This document shows positions 25,226 to 33,200 of a DNA stretch of 64,000 bases, in pieces (position 1 is the stretch's first letter; each line of letters starts with the position of its first letter). Where the stretch lies: positions 3,891,501 through 3,955,500 of the forward strand of contig NZ_CP108109.1 of NCBI RefSeq assembly GCF_036199905.1. Reading direction: 5' to 3'. Under the pieces are notes generated by a model that worked only from the letters and a program-made list of their open reading frames with translations, was not told the origin of the DNA and made no database searches. The position numbers were made by a program, and so were the translations under genes. This stretch comes from Streptomyces sp. NBC_00223. Lineage in GTDB: Bacteria; Actinomycetota; Actinomycetes; Streptomycetales; Streptomycetaceae.

Positions 25226-25382
25226 ACTGAACCTGGTCCTCCCAGGGCCTCGGCCGCCCGCGCACAAGCGAAAGCCCGACGTTCACCACCTGCTTGCCGC
25301 TGGCGGGTGACTTGCCCGCCGCACGCCCACGCCTCCCGATGGGCGCCCCCGATGTCGCACTTCGCCGCCGCACGGCCAACGC

Positions 25383-25415
25383 AAGAGACCCCCGGACGAT
25401 GTCCGGGGGTCTCTT
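25383..25415 (-). terminator. Strong hairpin next to the tRNA-Arg 3'-end copy
   Basis: Perfect 15-bp stem AAGAGACCCCCGGAC / GTCCGGGGGTCTCTT with a 3-nt loop (GAT), three bases beyond the tRNA-like 3' end at 25419. A hairpin also follows the intact tRNA-Arg at 28804. This one may be the original terminator of the tRNA gene, pushed away when an element inserted. Confidence 0.8.
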
Positions 25416-25418
25416 GGC

Positions 25419-25463
25419 TGGTGCACTCGGCATGGTTCGAACCGGCAACCTTCTGACCCGTAG
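25419..25463 (-). repeat. Imperfect copy of the tRNA-Arg 3' end (att-like site)
   Basis: 45 bp matching the 3' end of tRNA-Arg(ACG) at 28845-28889 with only four mismatches by eye, starting exactly at the CCA end (TGG on the plus strand) and running through the T-arm and variable region to the anticodon stem (GACCCGTAG versus GATCCGTAG). It is in the same orientation as the tRNA. Such a 3'-tRNA duplication is the hallmark of site-specific integration by tyrosine-recombinase elements. No complete tRNA can form here. Confidence 0.8.
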
Positions 25464-25553
25464 GGCTGGGGAGCCTTTGGACGGGGTGCGGTCCTCCTCC
25501 TTCCAGCCTTCGCTGACGGTCGTGGCCAACGGCCGGCGGGCCGCTCGTTGCCG

Positions 25554-26099
25554 TCAGAGTTGCCCTCGCTTGCCACCGAGCGGAAGCTCGGCGAGCATCA
25601 CCGCGAACAGAGGCGAGTCGGGGAAGGGCTGGTCCTCTCCGACCTTGCGGTATCCCCATGACTCGTACATGGCCTGGACCCTGGGGTGGGCGGTGTCCAC
25701 CGTGAGCACGGCCAGATCCTCGTTCCGGCCTGCGAGAAGTGCGTGATGGAGCTGTACGGAGGCACCGGTCTTGCGCCATCTCGGCCGGACCATCAGCTCG
25801 GACACGGCGAAGGTGCGGGACTTCTCGGGAGCGGGGTCGAGGTGCTCACGCCACCATTCCCGGCCCGCTGTGGCCGGGGCGCCGTAGGAGTAGCCGACCG
25901 GTTCGTCGCCGTCGTAGCCCATCACGCAGGCGAAGTCGTCCTTGCCGCCCCAGTGGTCCACGAACCAGGCGAAGCGCTGGTTGAACGGGTCGTCCATCGC
26001 GTCGGCGTAGGCGTCCGCGTGCACGTCGATCAATGTTTGCCGAATCTGTGGCAGGTCCGCATGCGTGTAGTGCCGCAGGTCCCAGGAAGCAGTGATCAT
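25554..26099 (-). CDS. GNAT-family N-acetyltransferase
   Basis: 181-residue GNAT protein. The acetyl-CoA-binding region reads SELMVRPRWRKTGASVQLHHALL, a variant of the R/QxxGxG/A motif A, followed by VLTVDTAHPRVQAMYESWGYRKVGED, the usual strand 5/6 and helix 4 signature. The ATG at 26099 overlaps the TGA of the upstream fragment (ATGA), so it is used in preference to an ATG 12 bp earlier. The acceptor is unknown. It belongs to the putative element segment bounded by the tRNA-Arg repeats. Confidence 0.82.
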   Translation of the reverse strand: MITASWDLRHYTHADLPQIRQTLIDVHADAYADAMDDPFNQRFAWFVDHWGGKDDFACVMGYDGDEPVGYSYGAPATAGREWWREHLDPAPEKSRTFAVSELMVRPRWRKTGASVQLHHALLAGRNEDLAVLTVDTAHPRVQAMYESWGYRKVGEDQPFPDSPLFAVMLAELPLGGKRGQL

Positions 26100-26311
26100 G
26101 CCCTGATCCATTCACGTCGGTAGCGGTCGCCCCACTCTCGCGCGAGAGTGGCCTTCGGCGCCAGAGTGATCAAGTCCCGGTAGAAATCGCCTAGTTGGGA
26201 CCTGAGCCTCCCCGGAAGGGGATGCCCGGACATCAGGTCGAAGATCTGGGAGGCCGTCGCACCCGCCTGCTCGATGTCCCGCTGGTGGAGTTGCGCGAGA
26301 GCCAGGTCCAC
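26096..26311 (-). pseudogene. C-terminal fragment of an XRE/TPR-type regulator
   Basis: 71 residues from a GTG at 26311, VDLALAQLHQRDIEQAGATA onward, ending in RYRREWIRA. The helical pattern matches the C-terminal end of TPR-type XRE regulators, but no HTH or TPR body precedes it: the upstream bases belong to the Cys-rich gene ending at 26319. The frame remains open a little further upstream without a start codon, as expected for a truncated gene. It is still coupled to the GNAT gene through an ATGA overlap, so it may be translated. Confidence 0.6.
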
Positions 26312-26318
26312 GAGCGGG

Positions 26319-26957
26319 TCAGAGTTCGGTGACGGTGAAGTCCCGCAGCTCGGCGATCAGTTGGCTGGCCAGAATCCAGGGCATGTTCGGGTGGTCGAAG
26401 GGGTACGTACCGGCGTCCACGGCGACTGGCCTCGGCTGACTCGGCCTGTACAGGGCCCCGTTGACGCCCCACATGAGGTACGAGCGCACCCGTAGGGCCA
26501 CCCATGCCTTCCGCAGATGAGGGCAGGCATGCACCGACCGCCGCGCGCAGGGCGCACACACCGGCGGGTGGGTGGTCCGTTCCTCGCCGAACCGCAGTTC
26601 ATCGGGCCGGGCGTCCACGAGCCACAGCACACCCTCGGCACTGCGGTCGGCGGCTCCACCGCAGATCTGGCAGCGCTGCCCGAGCATCGCCAGCCGCTGC
26701 CGCAGGCTGTGGACCTTCCCGTACTCCGGCTTCCCCCTGCCGGGCTGCGACGGGGCGCGCATCCACAGAAAGCCGTCCACCCGGTCGAAGGATCGCTCGT
26801 CGGCGTAGCCGATCCCGCGCCCGTCCCGACGCATGACCAGCGGCGACGTATCGTCCTCACCGCTCCAGCGAGCGATGAACGGCACTGCGTCCATGAGCAC
26901 GGCGGGGCGTAAGGCCCGAGTGCGTGGGCGCTGCGCCCTCTGTACTCCTGCGGTCAT
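26319..26957 (-). CDS. Cys-rich hypothetical protein (zinc-finger-like)
   Basis: 212-residue protein with two candidate zinc-binding pairs: CQICGG at about residue 100 and CAPC at about 140, plus a later CPH. The N-terminal third contains MDAVPFIARWSGEDD and a Trp/Arg-rich region (FLWMRAPSQPGRGK). The CxxC-x(n)-CxxC spacing recalls HNH/zinc-ribbon proteins, but no HNH catalytic motif is evident. The ATG overlaps the TGA of the HATPase gene (ATGA), so the two are co-translated. Similar gene pairs occur in streptomycete accessory DNA as far as I recall; no function is assigned. Confidence 0.68.
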   Translation of the reverse strand: MTAGVQRAQRPRTRALRPAVLMDAVPFIARWSGEDDTSPLVMRRDGRGIGYADERSFDRVDGFLWMRAPSQPGRGKPEYGKVHSLRQRLAMLGQRCQICGGAADRSAEGVLWLVDARPDELRFGEERTTHPPVCAPCARRSVHACPHLRKAWVALRVRSYLMWGVNGALYRPSQPRPVAVDAGTYPFDHPNMPWILASQLIAELRDFTVTEL

Positions 26958-27370
26958 GACTGTTCCTTGCTCCGGTCGAGGTGGGCGGTCACGGTGCGAC
27001 CGTGCCGGTCGCCGTGGGTTTCGACGTGGTGGGCCAAGGCGGTGACCAGGGTCAGGCCCCGGCCGCGGGTGTCGTCGGTGCTGGCGTGCCCGGCCCGCGG
27101 AGCCGTATCGGTGCCGCCGCCGTCGGTCACGGAGACGGACACGACGCGGTCGGACCCGGCGAGGCTGACGCGGAAAGTGCCGGTGGCCGCGCCGCTGCGG
27201 GTGTGCAGAAACGCGTTGGACCCCAGTTCGCCGACGATCAGCTCGGCGTCGTCCACACATGGCGAGCCCCGCAGGACGTCGCGGGTCCAGCGGCGAGCCC
27301 GGCCGACTTCCTCCGGCAGGCCCGGACAGGTCAGCACCCATCGCCGTGGGCTACTCATATACTCGTCCAT
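26954..27370 (-). CDS. HATPase_c_2 anti-sigma/regulatory ATP-binding protein
   Basis: 138-residue protein of the RsbW-like serine-kinase ATPase fold common in Streptomyces. The N-box is LIVGELGSNAFLHTRSG, the G1 region VSVTDGGGTDTAPRA and the G2 region DTRGRGLTLVTALAHHVE. These proteins phosphorylate or sequester partner anti-anti-sigma factors, or act as orphan ATP-binding regulators. The ATG at 27370 has GAAGGA about 7 nt before it. It is the first gene of a minus-strand run continuing into the Cys-rich protein with a 4-bp overlap. Confidence 0.85.
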   Translation of the reverse strand: MDEYMSSPRRWVLTCPGLPEEVGRARRWTRDVLRGSPCVDDAELIVGELGSNAFLHTRSGAATGTFRVSLAGSDRVVSVSVTDGGGTDTAPRAGHASTDDTRGRGLTLVTALAHHVETHGDRHGRTVTAHLDRSKEQS

Positions 27371-27416
27371 ACAAGTTCCTTCGTCCTGATGGGCAGTTGT
27401 GGGAAGGGGGCTCGGG

Positions 27417-27848
27417 CTAGATGAGTTTCACGCCGTCGTGGGCGCGCACGGCCGGCGGGAACGGCATGTCGAGGGCGTCCAGGACGCGGATCGCGTACGC
27501 CTCGTCCGCGAGTGCCGTGACTTCCTCGCGCGTGGCCCAGCGCAGGGCGCGGGTCTCGTCGCCCGTCGTGGGCCGGCCGTCGATCGCCTCGCACCGGAAC
27601 ACCAGGGAGACGATCAGCCCGGTCATGTTCTTGTAGACGCCCGTGAGGGTGGCGGGGAGCGCGATCTTGACGCCGGTCTCCTCCAGCACCTCGCGCTGGA
27701 GGGCGTCGGGGATGGTCTCCCCGGCTTCGAGCACCCCGCCGGGCGGCTCCCAGTGGCCGTTGTCCCGGCGGCTGATCAGCAATGCCCGCCCGGCATCGTC
27801 GACAATGACTCCGGCGACGCTCACGGAGTGCGGGCGCTCAATCGGCAC
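27417..27848 (-). CDS. Nudix hydrolase (Pif-like context)
   Basis: 143-residue Nudix protein with the complete motif GGVLEAGETIPDALQREVLEETGV (GX5EX7REUXEEXGU), preceded by RRDNGHWEPPGG. Nudix enzymes hydrolyse nucleoside-diphosphate-linked substrates using Mg2+. In pSAM2-type integrative elements a Nudix protein (Pif) provides immunity to redundant transfer, and its gene lies near a GntR regulator. Here the gene diverges from a GntR gene next to a tRNA, matching that arrangement; function as Pif is inference. Confidence 0.85.
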   Translation of the reverse strand: MPIERPHSVSVAGVIVDDAGRALLISRRDNGHWEPPGGVLEAGETIPDALQREVLEETGVKIALPATLTGVYKNMTGLIVSLVFRCEAIDGRPTTGDETRALRWATREEVTALADEAYAIRVLDALDMPFPPAVRAHDGVKLI

Positions 27849-27909
27849 GTGCCTGATCCTCTCGGGTGGCTAGGCTCTCCACCGTAGCAACAAGGGTCGG
27901 CCACTTGTC

Positions 27910-27919
27910 TAGATATCTA
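27910..27919. promoter_or_regulatory. Palindrome in the Nudix-GntR divergent promoter
   Basis: Perfect 10-bp palindrome TAGATATCTA within TTGTCTAGATATCTAAAGG, 11 bp before the GntR start and 62 bp from the Nudix start. Its sequence resembles the TNGTCTAGAC-type cores bound by GntR/HutC regulators. Binding by the adjacent GntR protein is inferred. Confidence 0.5.
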
Positions 27920-27930
27920 AAGGAGTACAC

Positions 27931-28719
27931 ATGCCTCCTGTGACCTCCGGCGCCCTCGGTACCTTGGACCCGACCAGCGACCGCGCGGTGTTCCGCCAGA
28001 TCGCCGACCAACTACGCGAGGCCATCGACAAGGGTCGCTTCTCCGAAGGCGACAAGCTGCCGAGCGAAACGGAGCTGGTCGAGCACTACGGCGTGTCCCG
28101 GATGACGGTGCGGAACTCGCTCTCGGTCCTCCAGGGCGAGGGACTGGTGGTCTCCGAACACGGCAAGGGCGTCTACGTCCGGCCACGTCCGCCGGTGCGG
28201 CGCCTGGCCTCGGACCGATTCGCCCGCCGGCACCGCGAGGAGGGCAGGTCCGCGTTCCTGGTGGAGGCCGACGCGGCGAGCGGCCGCCCCGAGGTCGACA
28301 GTCTGGAGATCAAGGAGGAGCGGCCGAACAAGGACATCGCCGCACGCCTCGGCAATCCGCGCCGCGTCCTGGTCCGGCGCCGCCGTTACCTGCTCAACGG
28401 CCGACCGGTCGAATTCGCCACGTCCTACCTGCCCTTGGACCTCGCACGCGGCACCCTCATCGCCGAGCCCAACCCGGGCCCCGGCGGTACCCACGCCCGG
28501 CTCGAAGAACTCGGCCACCGGCTCGACCACTTCGACGAGGAGATCCGCGCCCGGATGCCCACCCCGCACGAGGTCAGGACGCTCCGCCTGGCATCCGGTG
28601 TGCCCGTGATCCACCTGATCCGTACGGCGTACGACACCGACGGACGCGCGGTCGAGGTCTGCGACACGGTGATGGCGGCGGACGCGTACGTCCTCGCCTA
28701 CCAGCTTCCGGCCACGTGA
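27931..28719 (+). CDS. GntR-family regulator (HutC/KorSA-like)
   Basis: 262-residue GntR regulator. The N-terminal winged helix (about 15-80) reads FRQIADQLREAIDKGRFSEGDKLPSETELVEHYGVSRMTVRNSLSVLQGEGLV. The C-terminal effector domain is of the UTRA/HutC type (VLVRRRRYLLNGRPVEFATSYLPLDLA; VIHLIRTAYDTDGRAVEVCDTVMAAD). AAAGGAG lies 5 nt before the ATG. Its position next to tRNA-Arg and divergent from a Nudix gene matches korSA-like regulators of AICEs. It probably represses the divergent promoter through the palindrome at 27910. Confidence 0.9.
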   Translation: MPPVTSGALGTLDPTSDRAVFRQIADQLREAIDKGRFSEGDKLPSETELVEHYGVSRMTVRNSLSVLQGEGLVVSEHGKGVYVRPRPPVRRLASDRFARRHREEGRSAFLVEADAASGRPEVDSLEIKEERPNKDIAARLGNPRRVLVRRRRYLLNGRPVEFATSYLPLDLARGTLIAEPNPGPGGTHARLEELGHRLDHFDEEIRARMPTPHEVRTLRLASGVPVIHLIRTAYDTDGRAVEVCDTVMAADAYVLAYQLPAT

Positions 28720-28803
28720 ACAGGGGGGTACGGCGCCCCCGGGATCGCAGGTCACCAGGACGAGGGGGTTCGCGCCGGCAAGCTCGGCTGGCGTACGGGA
28801 CGA

Positions 28804-28839
28804 CAGAACCCCCGTCCGGGACAACCGGCGGGGGTTCTG
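28804..28839 (-). terminator. Hairpin after tRNA-Arg
   Basis: 11-bp stem CAGAACCCCCG / CGGGGGTTCTG with an inner CCGG/CCGG pairing, beginning six bases beyond the tRNA-Arg CCA end. It may have been brought by the element when the original hairpin (25383-25415) was displaced. Confidence 0.72.
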
Positions 28840-28844
28840 ACCTG

Positions 28845-28920
28845 TGGTGCACTCGGCAGGATTCGAACCTGCAACCTTCTGATCCGTAGTCAGATGCTCT
28901 ATCCGTTGAGCTACGAGTGC
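28845..28920 (-). tRNA. tRNA-Arg(ACG)
   Basis: 76 nt with encoded CCA. Acceptor GCACTCG pairs with CGAGTGC, discriminator A; D-arm, anticodon stem TCTGA/TCAGA with loop CTACGGA (anticodon ACG), and T-arm GCAGG-TTCGAAT-CCTGC are all formed. The 3' 45 nt are duplicated at 25419-25463. Confidence 0.96.
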
Positions 28921-29051
28921 GGGGGCTTCGCGGCGTTTGGGCCGGTCGGCTTCGCGTGGACAACATTACATGAGGGCGCGCGGGAGGTGAAATCGATAAC
29001 CGGGAGGCGTGTTGACCTGGGGAAACGGGCGTTCCGGGGGGCCAAACCGAA

Positions 29052-29083
29052 GGAGCCCCGGCCGCGGGTGGCGGCGGGGCTCC
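29052..29083 (-). terminator. Terminator after tRNA-Ser
   Basis: 9-bp stem GGAGCCCCG / CGGGGCTCC with a 14-nt GC-rich loop, 15 nt beyond the tRNA-Ser 3' end in its direction of transcription. Confidence 0.65.
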
Positions 29084-29098
29084 GGAGGTGGTGATGAG

Positions 29099-29189
29099 CG
29101 GAGGCGGAGGGATTTGAACCCTCGATGGACGGTAAAGCCCAAACCGCATTAGCAGTGCGGCGCCATAGACCGGACTAGGCGACGCCTCC
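29099..29189 (-). tRNA. tRNA-Ser(GCT)
   Basis: 91-nt class II tRNA with a long variable arm. Acceptor GGAGGCG/CGCCTCC, discriminator G, anticodon stem CCGCA/TGCGG with loop CTGCTAA (anticodon GCT), T-arm GAGGG-TTCAAAT-CCCTC. CCA is not encoded. Confidence 0.95.
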
Positions 29190-29543
29190 TGGGTACGTGT
29201 CCGCGTGAGCGGGCGCGTGGGGAAATGATGGCACAGCCGGGAGGGCTGCGACCAATCCGGGGACTACGGTACAAGGCCGCGGCCCGGCGGGGCAAAGGGG
29301 TTGGACCGGAGCATCTGTCGCGGGTCGCCCTCAAGCCATACGCCGACCCGCCGGCAGGCGCCCGCACACAACGCGCACAACGCACACGCCACGCACGGCT
29401 CGGCACGGCACGCCACCCACGTCACGCCACCCACAACCCGCACAGCCCGCCCGCGCCCCGCACACCCGTACGCCCCCACCCCGCCGCGCCCACGATCGAG
29501 TGGTTCCGCGGGGCCCGCCCGCACCCCGCGGTAGGGAGAGGTC
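29190..29543. other. Intergenic region between tRNA-Ser and SSI-like gene
   Basis: 354 bp. The tRNA-Ser promoter should lie near its left end. Bases ~29350-29500 are low-complexity, rich in CAC/CGC/ACG. I see no coding pattern. The last 12 bases (GGTAGGGAGAGG) form the ribosome-binding site of the next gene. Confidence 0.5.
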
Positions 29544-30038
29544 ATGTCTGCCCTTCGTCGCGCCGCCCTCGGCCTCCTCCTCGGCGCCGCCGCGCTCCTC
29601 ACGAGCCCCGCGGGCGCCCACGCCACCGGCCTCCCCCGGCCCGCCGCCCCTCCCGACCTGCTCACCGTGTCGTACGACGACGGCGCCGGCCACCCGCAGA
29701 CGTACGCCCTCACCTGCGACGACAGCGCCCCGGCCACGACGGAACCGGGCGGCGACGCCTGCGCCCGGCTCGCGGACCTCGGCGGCCCGCTGCCGGCCAT
29801 CCCCCCGGACCAGATCTGCTCGATGCTCTACGGCGGCCCCCAGACCGCCACGATCCGCGGCATCTGGCACGGCCACCTCGTCGACGAGACCTACCGCCGT
29901 ACCAATGGCTGCGAAGTCGCCCGTTGGGCCCGGATGACGCCCGCGCTTCCCGACCCGGCGAGCGCGTCGCCGAGCCCCACCGAGGCAGTGACGTACGCCA
30001 CACCAGGCCCGTATCACCCGCAACCCCCGTCCCGGTAG
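29544..30038 (+). CDS. SSI-like secreted protease inhibitor
   Basis: 164-residue secreted protein of the Streptomyces subtilisin inhibitor family. A signal peptide occupies residues 1 to ~27 (RRAALGLLLGAAALLTSPAGAHA). Four cysteines (C58, C73, C92, C123) match the two SSI disulfides. The reactive loop reads ICSMLYGG, so P1 is Met94 and P1' Leu95, as expected for inhibition of subtilisin-like proteases. The C-terminus is extended with ~30 Pro/Ser-rich residues beyond the usual end. GGGAGAGG precedes the ATG. It stands alone next to tRNA-Ser. Confidence 0.9.
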   Translation: MSALRRAALGLLLGAAALLTSPAGAHATGLPRPAAPPDLLTVSYDDGAGHPQTYALTCDDSAPATTEPGGDACARLADLGGPLPAIPPDQICSMLYGGPQTATIRGIWHGHLVDETYRRTNGCEVARWARMTPALPDPASASPSPTEAVTYATPGPYHPQPPSR

Positions 30039-30236
30039 GGGCACATGGCCATCCGAGGCCACGGCGCGGGGCCCGACCCGTACACTCGGTCTAGTGACAT
30101 GACCTCGGGGGTGGCGGCAAGATGGGCCGCCCGTGACGACAAACCGACCGCGCCCGTGTCACGACGTGCGCGGCGCAGCCCCGGGCGATGCGGCACACGC
30201 GGTAAAGCACATGCGGTAACAAGGAGGACGCGTCTC

Positions 30237-33200
30237 GTGAGCAGCAGGCCATCCCGAGGCGCTGCTCGCCTCGCCTCGATACTCGACGCCCTCCCCGACG
30301 CGCTGCTGCTCGTCAACTGCAACGGCACCGTGGTCAACGCGAACGCGATCGCCCTGGAGACCTTCGAGTCCCCCGGCACCGGGCTGGTCGGCCGCGGTCT
30401 GCTCGACCTGCTGCCGTCCTTCGACTCCAAGCGCATCCCCGGTTCGATGCGCAGCCCGCGCGAGGCCGCAGAGGACACCCGCACGAAGCCGACCCGGATG
30501 GTCGCGCGGCGCACCGACGGGACCGAGTTCCCGGTCGAGGTGACCAGCGCCAACCTGGAGGACGGCCGCACCCCGTACGCGGACTACGGCGAGCCGCAGC
30601 CGCCGCACTACACCGGCGACGAGCTGCTGATGCTGGTCGTCAGGGATCTGTCGGGCACAGTCGACACCGAGGCGGAACTCGCCCGCCAGCAGCGGCAGAC
30701 CGAGATGATCCTGCGCGCGGCCGCCGAGGGTGTGGTCGGTGTGGACACCGGCGGCAAGATCGTGCTGGTCAACCCGTCGGCCGCGCAGATCCTCGGCCAC
30801 CGGGCGACCGACCTCGGCGGCAAGGAGCTGCACCCGCTGGTGCACCACTCGCGCCCGGACGGTTCCCCGCTGGCGTACGAGGAGACCCCGCTCGCCGACA
30901 CCCTGCGCTCCGGCCGCAAGCACCGGGTGCGCGGCCAGGTGCTGTGGCGCAAGGACGGCCGGGCCGTGCCGGTCGACCTGACGACGGCGCCGGTCCGGGA
31001 CGGGGACCAACTGGTGGGCGCGGTGATGACGTTCACCGACCGTACGCAGTACGACGCGCTCGCCGCCCGTACCTTGCAGCTGCGGGCGCTGCTCGACACC
31101 TCGCTGCGCGGGCCGCTGGCCGAGCTGCGCGACGAGCTGACCGGCCTCGCGGCCGATCCCGCCGGGCAGTTGTGGCCCGAGGCCAACCAGATACTGCACC
31201 ACCTGTCCGCCGGGTACGCGCGGATCACCACGCTCATCGACAACGTGCTGGCCTTCCAGCGGCTCGACCGCGGCGAGGACAAGCTCGACAAGGCCGTGGT
31301 CGGCCTGGACGAGGTCGTGACGGCGGCGGTCGAGGGCGCGGTCGAGCTGATCGGGCCCGGCCGCGCGCAGTACGCCGTGCACGCGCCGCCGATCGAGGCG
31401 TCGGTGGACGCCGAGCGGATGGCCCAGGCGCTGGCCCACCTCGTCGCGGACGTGGCCGGTGTCGACTCCTCGGGCAACGCGATCGCCTTCAGCGGCGATT
31501 CGACGATCGTGGTGGCGGCGGCGCAGCGCGGGGACGTCGTACGGATCGACGTACGCGGGCCGAGCGCGGGTGGCGACCCGGTCCATCTCCCGCTGGCCCG
31601 CGGCATCGTGGAACGGCACGGAGGCGTCCTCCAGACCCACGAGGTGCCGGGCCAGGGCAGCGCGTACGTGCTGGAGGTGCCGCTGGGCGCGGTGCCTCCG
31701 GGCGGTTCGCGCAAGGCGGCGTCCGGCGAGACTCCGGCATCTCCCGCTCCTGCGCCCGGCACGGGAGCCGGCGACGGTACGGCTTCGGGCGAGGGCACGG
31801 GCGCGCGCCGGGCGGTACGTCCCCGGGACGCGTCGGACGACACCGGTACGGTCGTCGCGCCCTGGGCGGTGCAGCCCTCCCTGCCGCAGTCGGCCCTTCC
31901 GCAGCCGGCCGCCGCTCAGGCCGCGTCGGCGCCCGCCGCCGACCAGGCCGAGGCCCCGACCGGGCGGCGCCGCGCGCTGCGGCGCCCCGAGGAGGAGGCC
32001 GCGCCCGCCGAGGCCGCGCAGCCGAGCGGCCGCAGGGCCCGCCGGCCGAGACCCGACGAGGAGCAGGACGAGGTTCGCGAACTGTCCCCGCCTCCGGTCC
32101 CGAACGCCCTTCCGGCGGCAGGGAGCGGTACTCCGGCGACGCCCGCTTCGGGCGGCCCGGAGGGCGCGGGGACCGGTCGCCGGGCCCGCCGCGCCCTCGA
32201 ACCCGCTTCGCCCAACGCGCCAGCCGTTCCCGTTCCCCCGGTCGCCCCTGTCCCGCCGGTCGTTCCCCCGCAGCCGGAGGCGTCCGCGGCCGTGAACGGG
32301 CCCATCGCCGTACCGCCGGTGCCCGTGCCTCCGCAGGGGCCGCGGCCGGGTGGCGGCGCGCCTCTGCCCGTCCAGCCGCAGCCCCCGCAGCCTCCGCAGG
32401 CGGCGCGGCCGGAGTCCACGTGGCCCGCGCCCGCCGCTCCCGGGGCCGACCGGCCCGCGCTGCCGGGCCAGCCCGCGCCCGCGTCCTGGCCGGCCGCGCC
32501 ACAGAACGGCCCCTCGGGCGGTGGCCGCGCGGCCGCCGCCCAGGACCCCTCGCAGCAGAGTCACGGCCGGGCCATAAGCGTGCGGACGCTGGGGCAGGGC
32601 GCGCCGTTCGCGATCGAGCCCGGGCCGCAGGCGGCGGGGCCGCAGACGCAGACGCAGGCCGTACAGGCGCAGAACCCGCAGGGGCTGCCCGCGCAGGTCG
32701 CGGCGGGCGGTTCCGGGCGTCGGCGCAGGCTGGCGCCGCCGCAGACGCAGGAGTCCGCGCAGCCGGCCGTCGCGCAGGCTCCCCTCCAGGTGCCGGGCCA
32801 GGTCCCGGGGCCGGGCGAGGAGACCCAGGCGCGTCAGCACCCGCAGGCCGACCCGGACAGCGGTCAGTTGCCCGTACGGCGGCCGGAACCGCCCCGGCAG
32901 CCCGCCCCGGACGACCGGGAGACGGCGCTGCTGCGGCCGGTCCCCGCCGTGGAGCCTGAGCAGCAGCCGCAGGCGCCGGGCCGTTCGTACGCGATAGGCG
33001 CGCCCGCGGAGGGCGCCGCCGAGGGTCCCGAGCCGCTGGACGGCCCGAACGGCGCGGTGGACGTCACCGACGTCGCCGACGACCGTGTGGAGGAGCCGCT
33101 CGACGAGCCGCGCCGGCTGCTGGTGTGGCCGGAGCCCGACACGTCGACCCGGCAGGCGCTGACCGACCGGGGCTACCGTCCGGTGATCGTACGGTCGCGC

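Larger units (their letters stand above)
25226..25553. other. Intergenic region holding a terminator and a tRNA-Arg-like end
   Basis: 328 bp with no supported gene. It contains the perfect 15-bp hairpin at 25383-25415 and the tRNA-Arg 3'-end copy at 25419-25463 (listed separately). The remaining sequence up to the GNAT stop codon at 25554 is ordinary intergenic DNA. Confidence 0.6.
25419..28844. mobile_element. Remnant of a tRNA-Arg-integrated element (AICE-like)
   Basis: 3.4-kb segment between the att-like copy and the intact tRNA-Arg. It carries GNAT, a regulator fragment, a Cys-rich protein, an HATPase protein, a Nudix protein and a divergent GntR regulator. Nudix plus GntR genes recall the pif/korSA pair of pSAM2-type actinomycete integrative and conjugative elements. 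No integrase, excisionase, replication or FtsK-like transfer gene is present, so it could not move on its own. The boundaries come from the direct repeat; the AICE origin is inference. Confidence 0.55.

Noticed and set aside
25419-25500. Possible second tRNA-Arg gene
   Set aside because: Only the 3' part is present; no 5' acceptor or D-arm and no anticodon loop can be formed, so it is an att-like copy.
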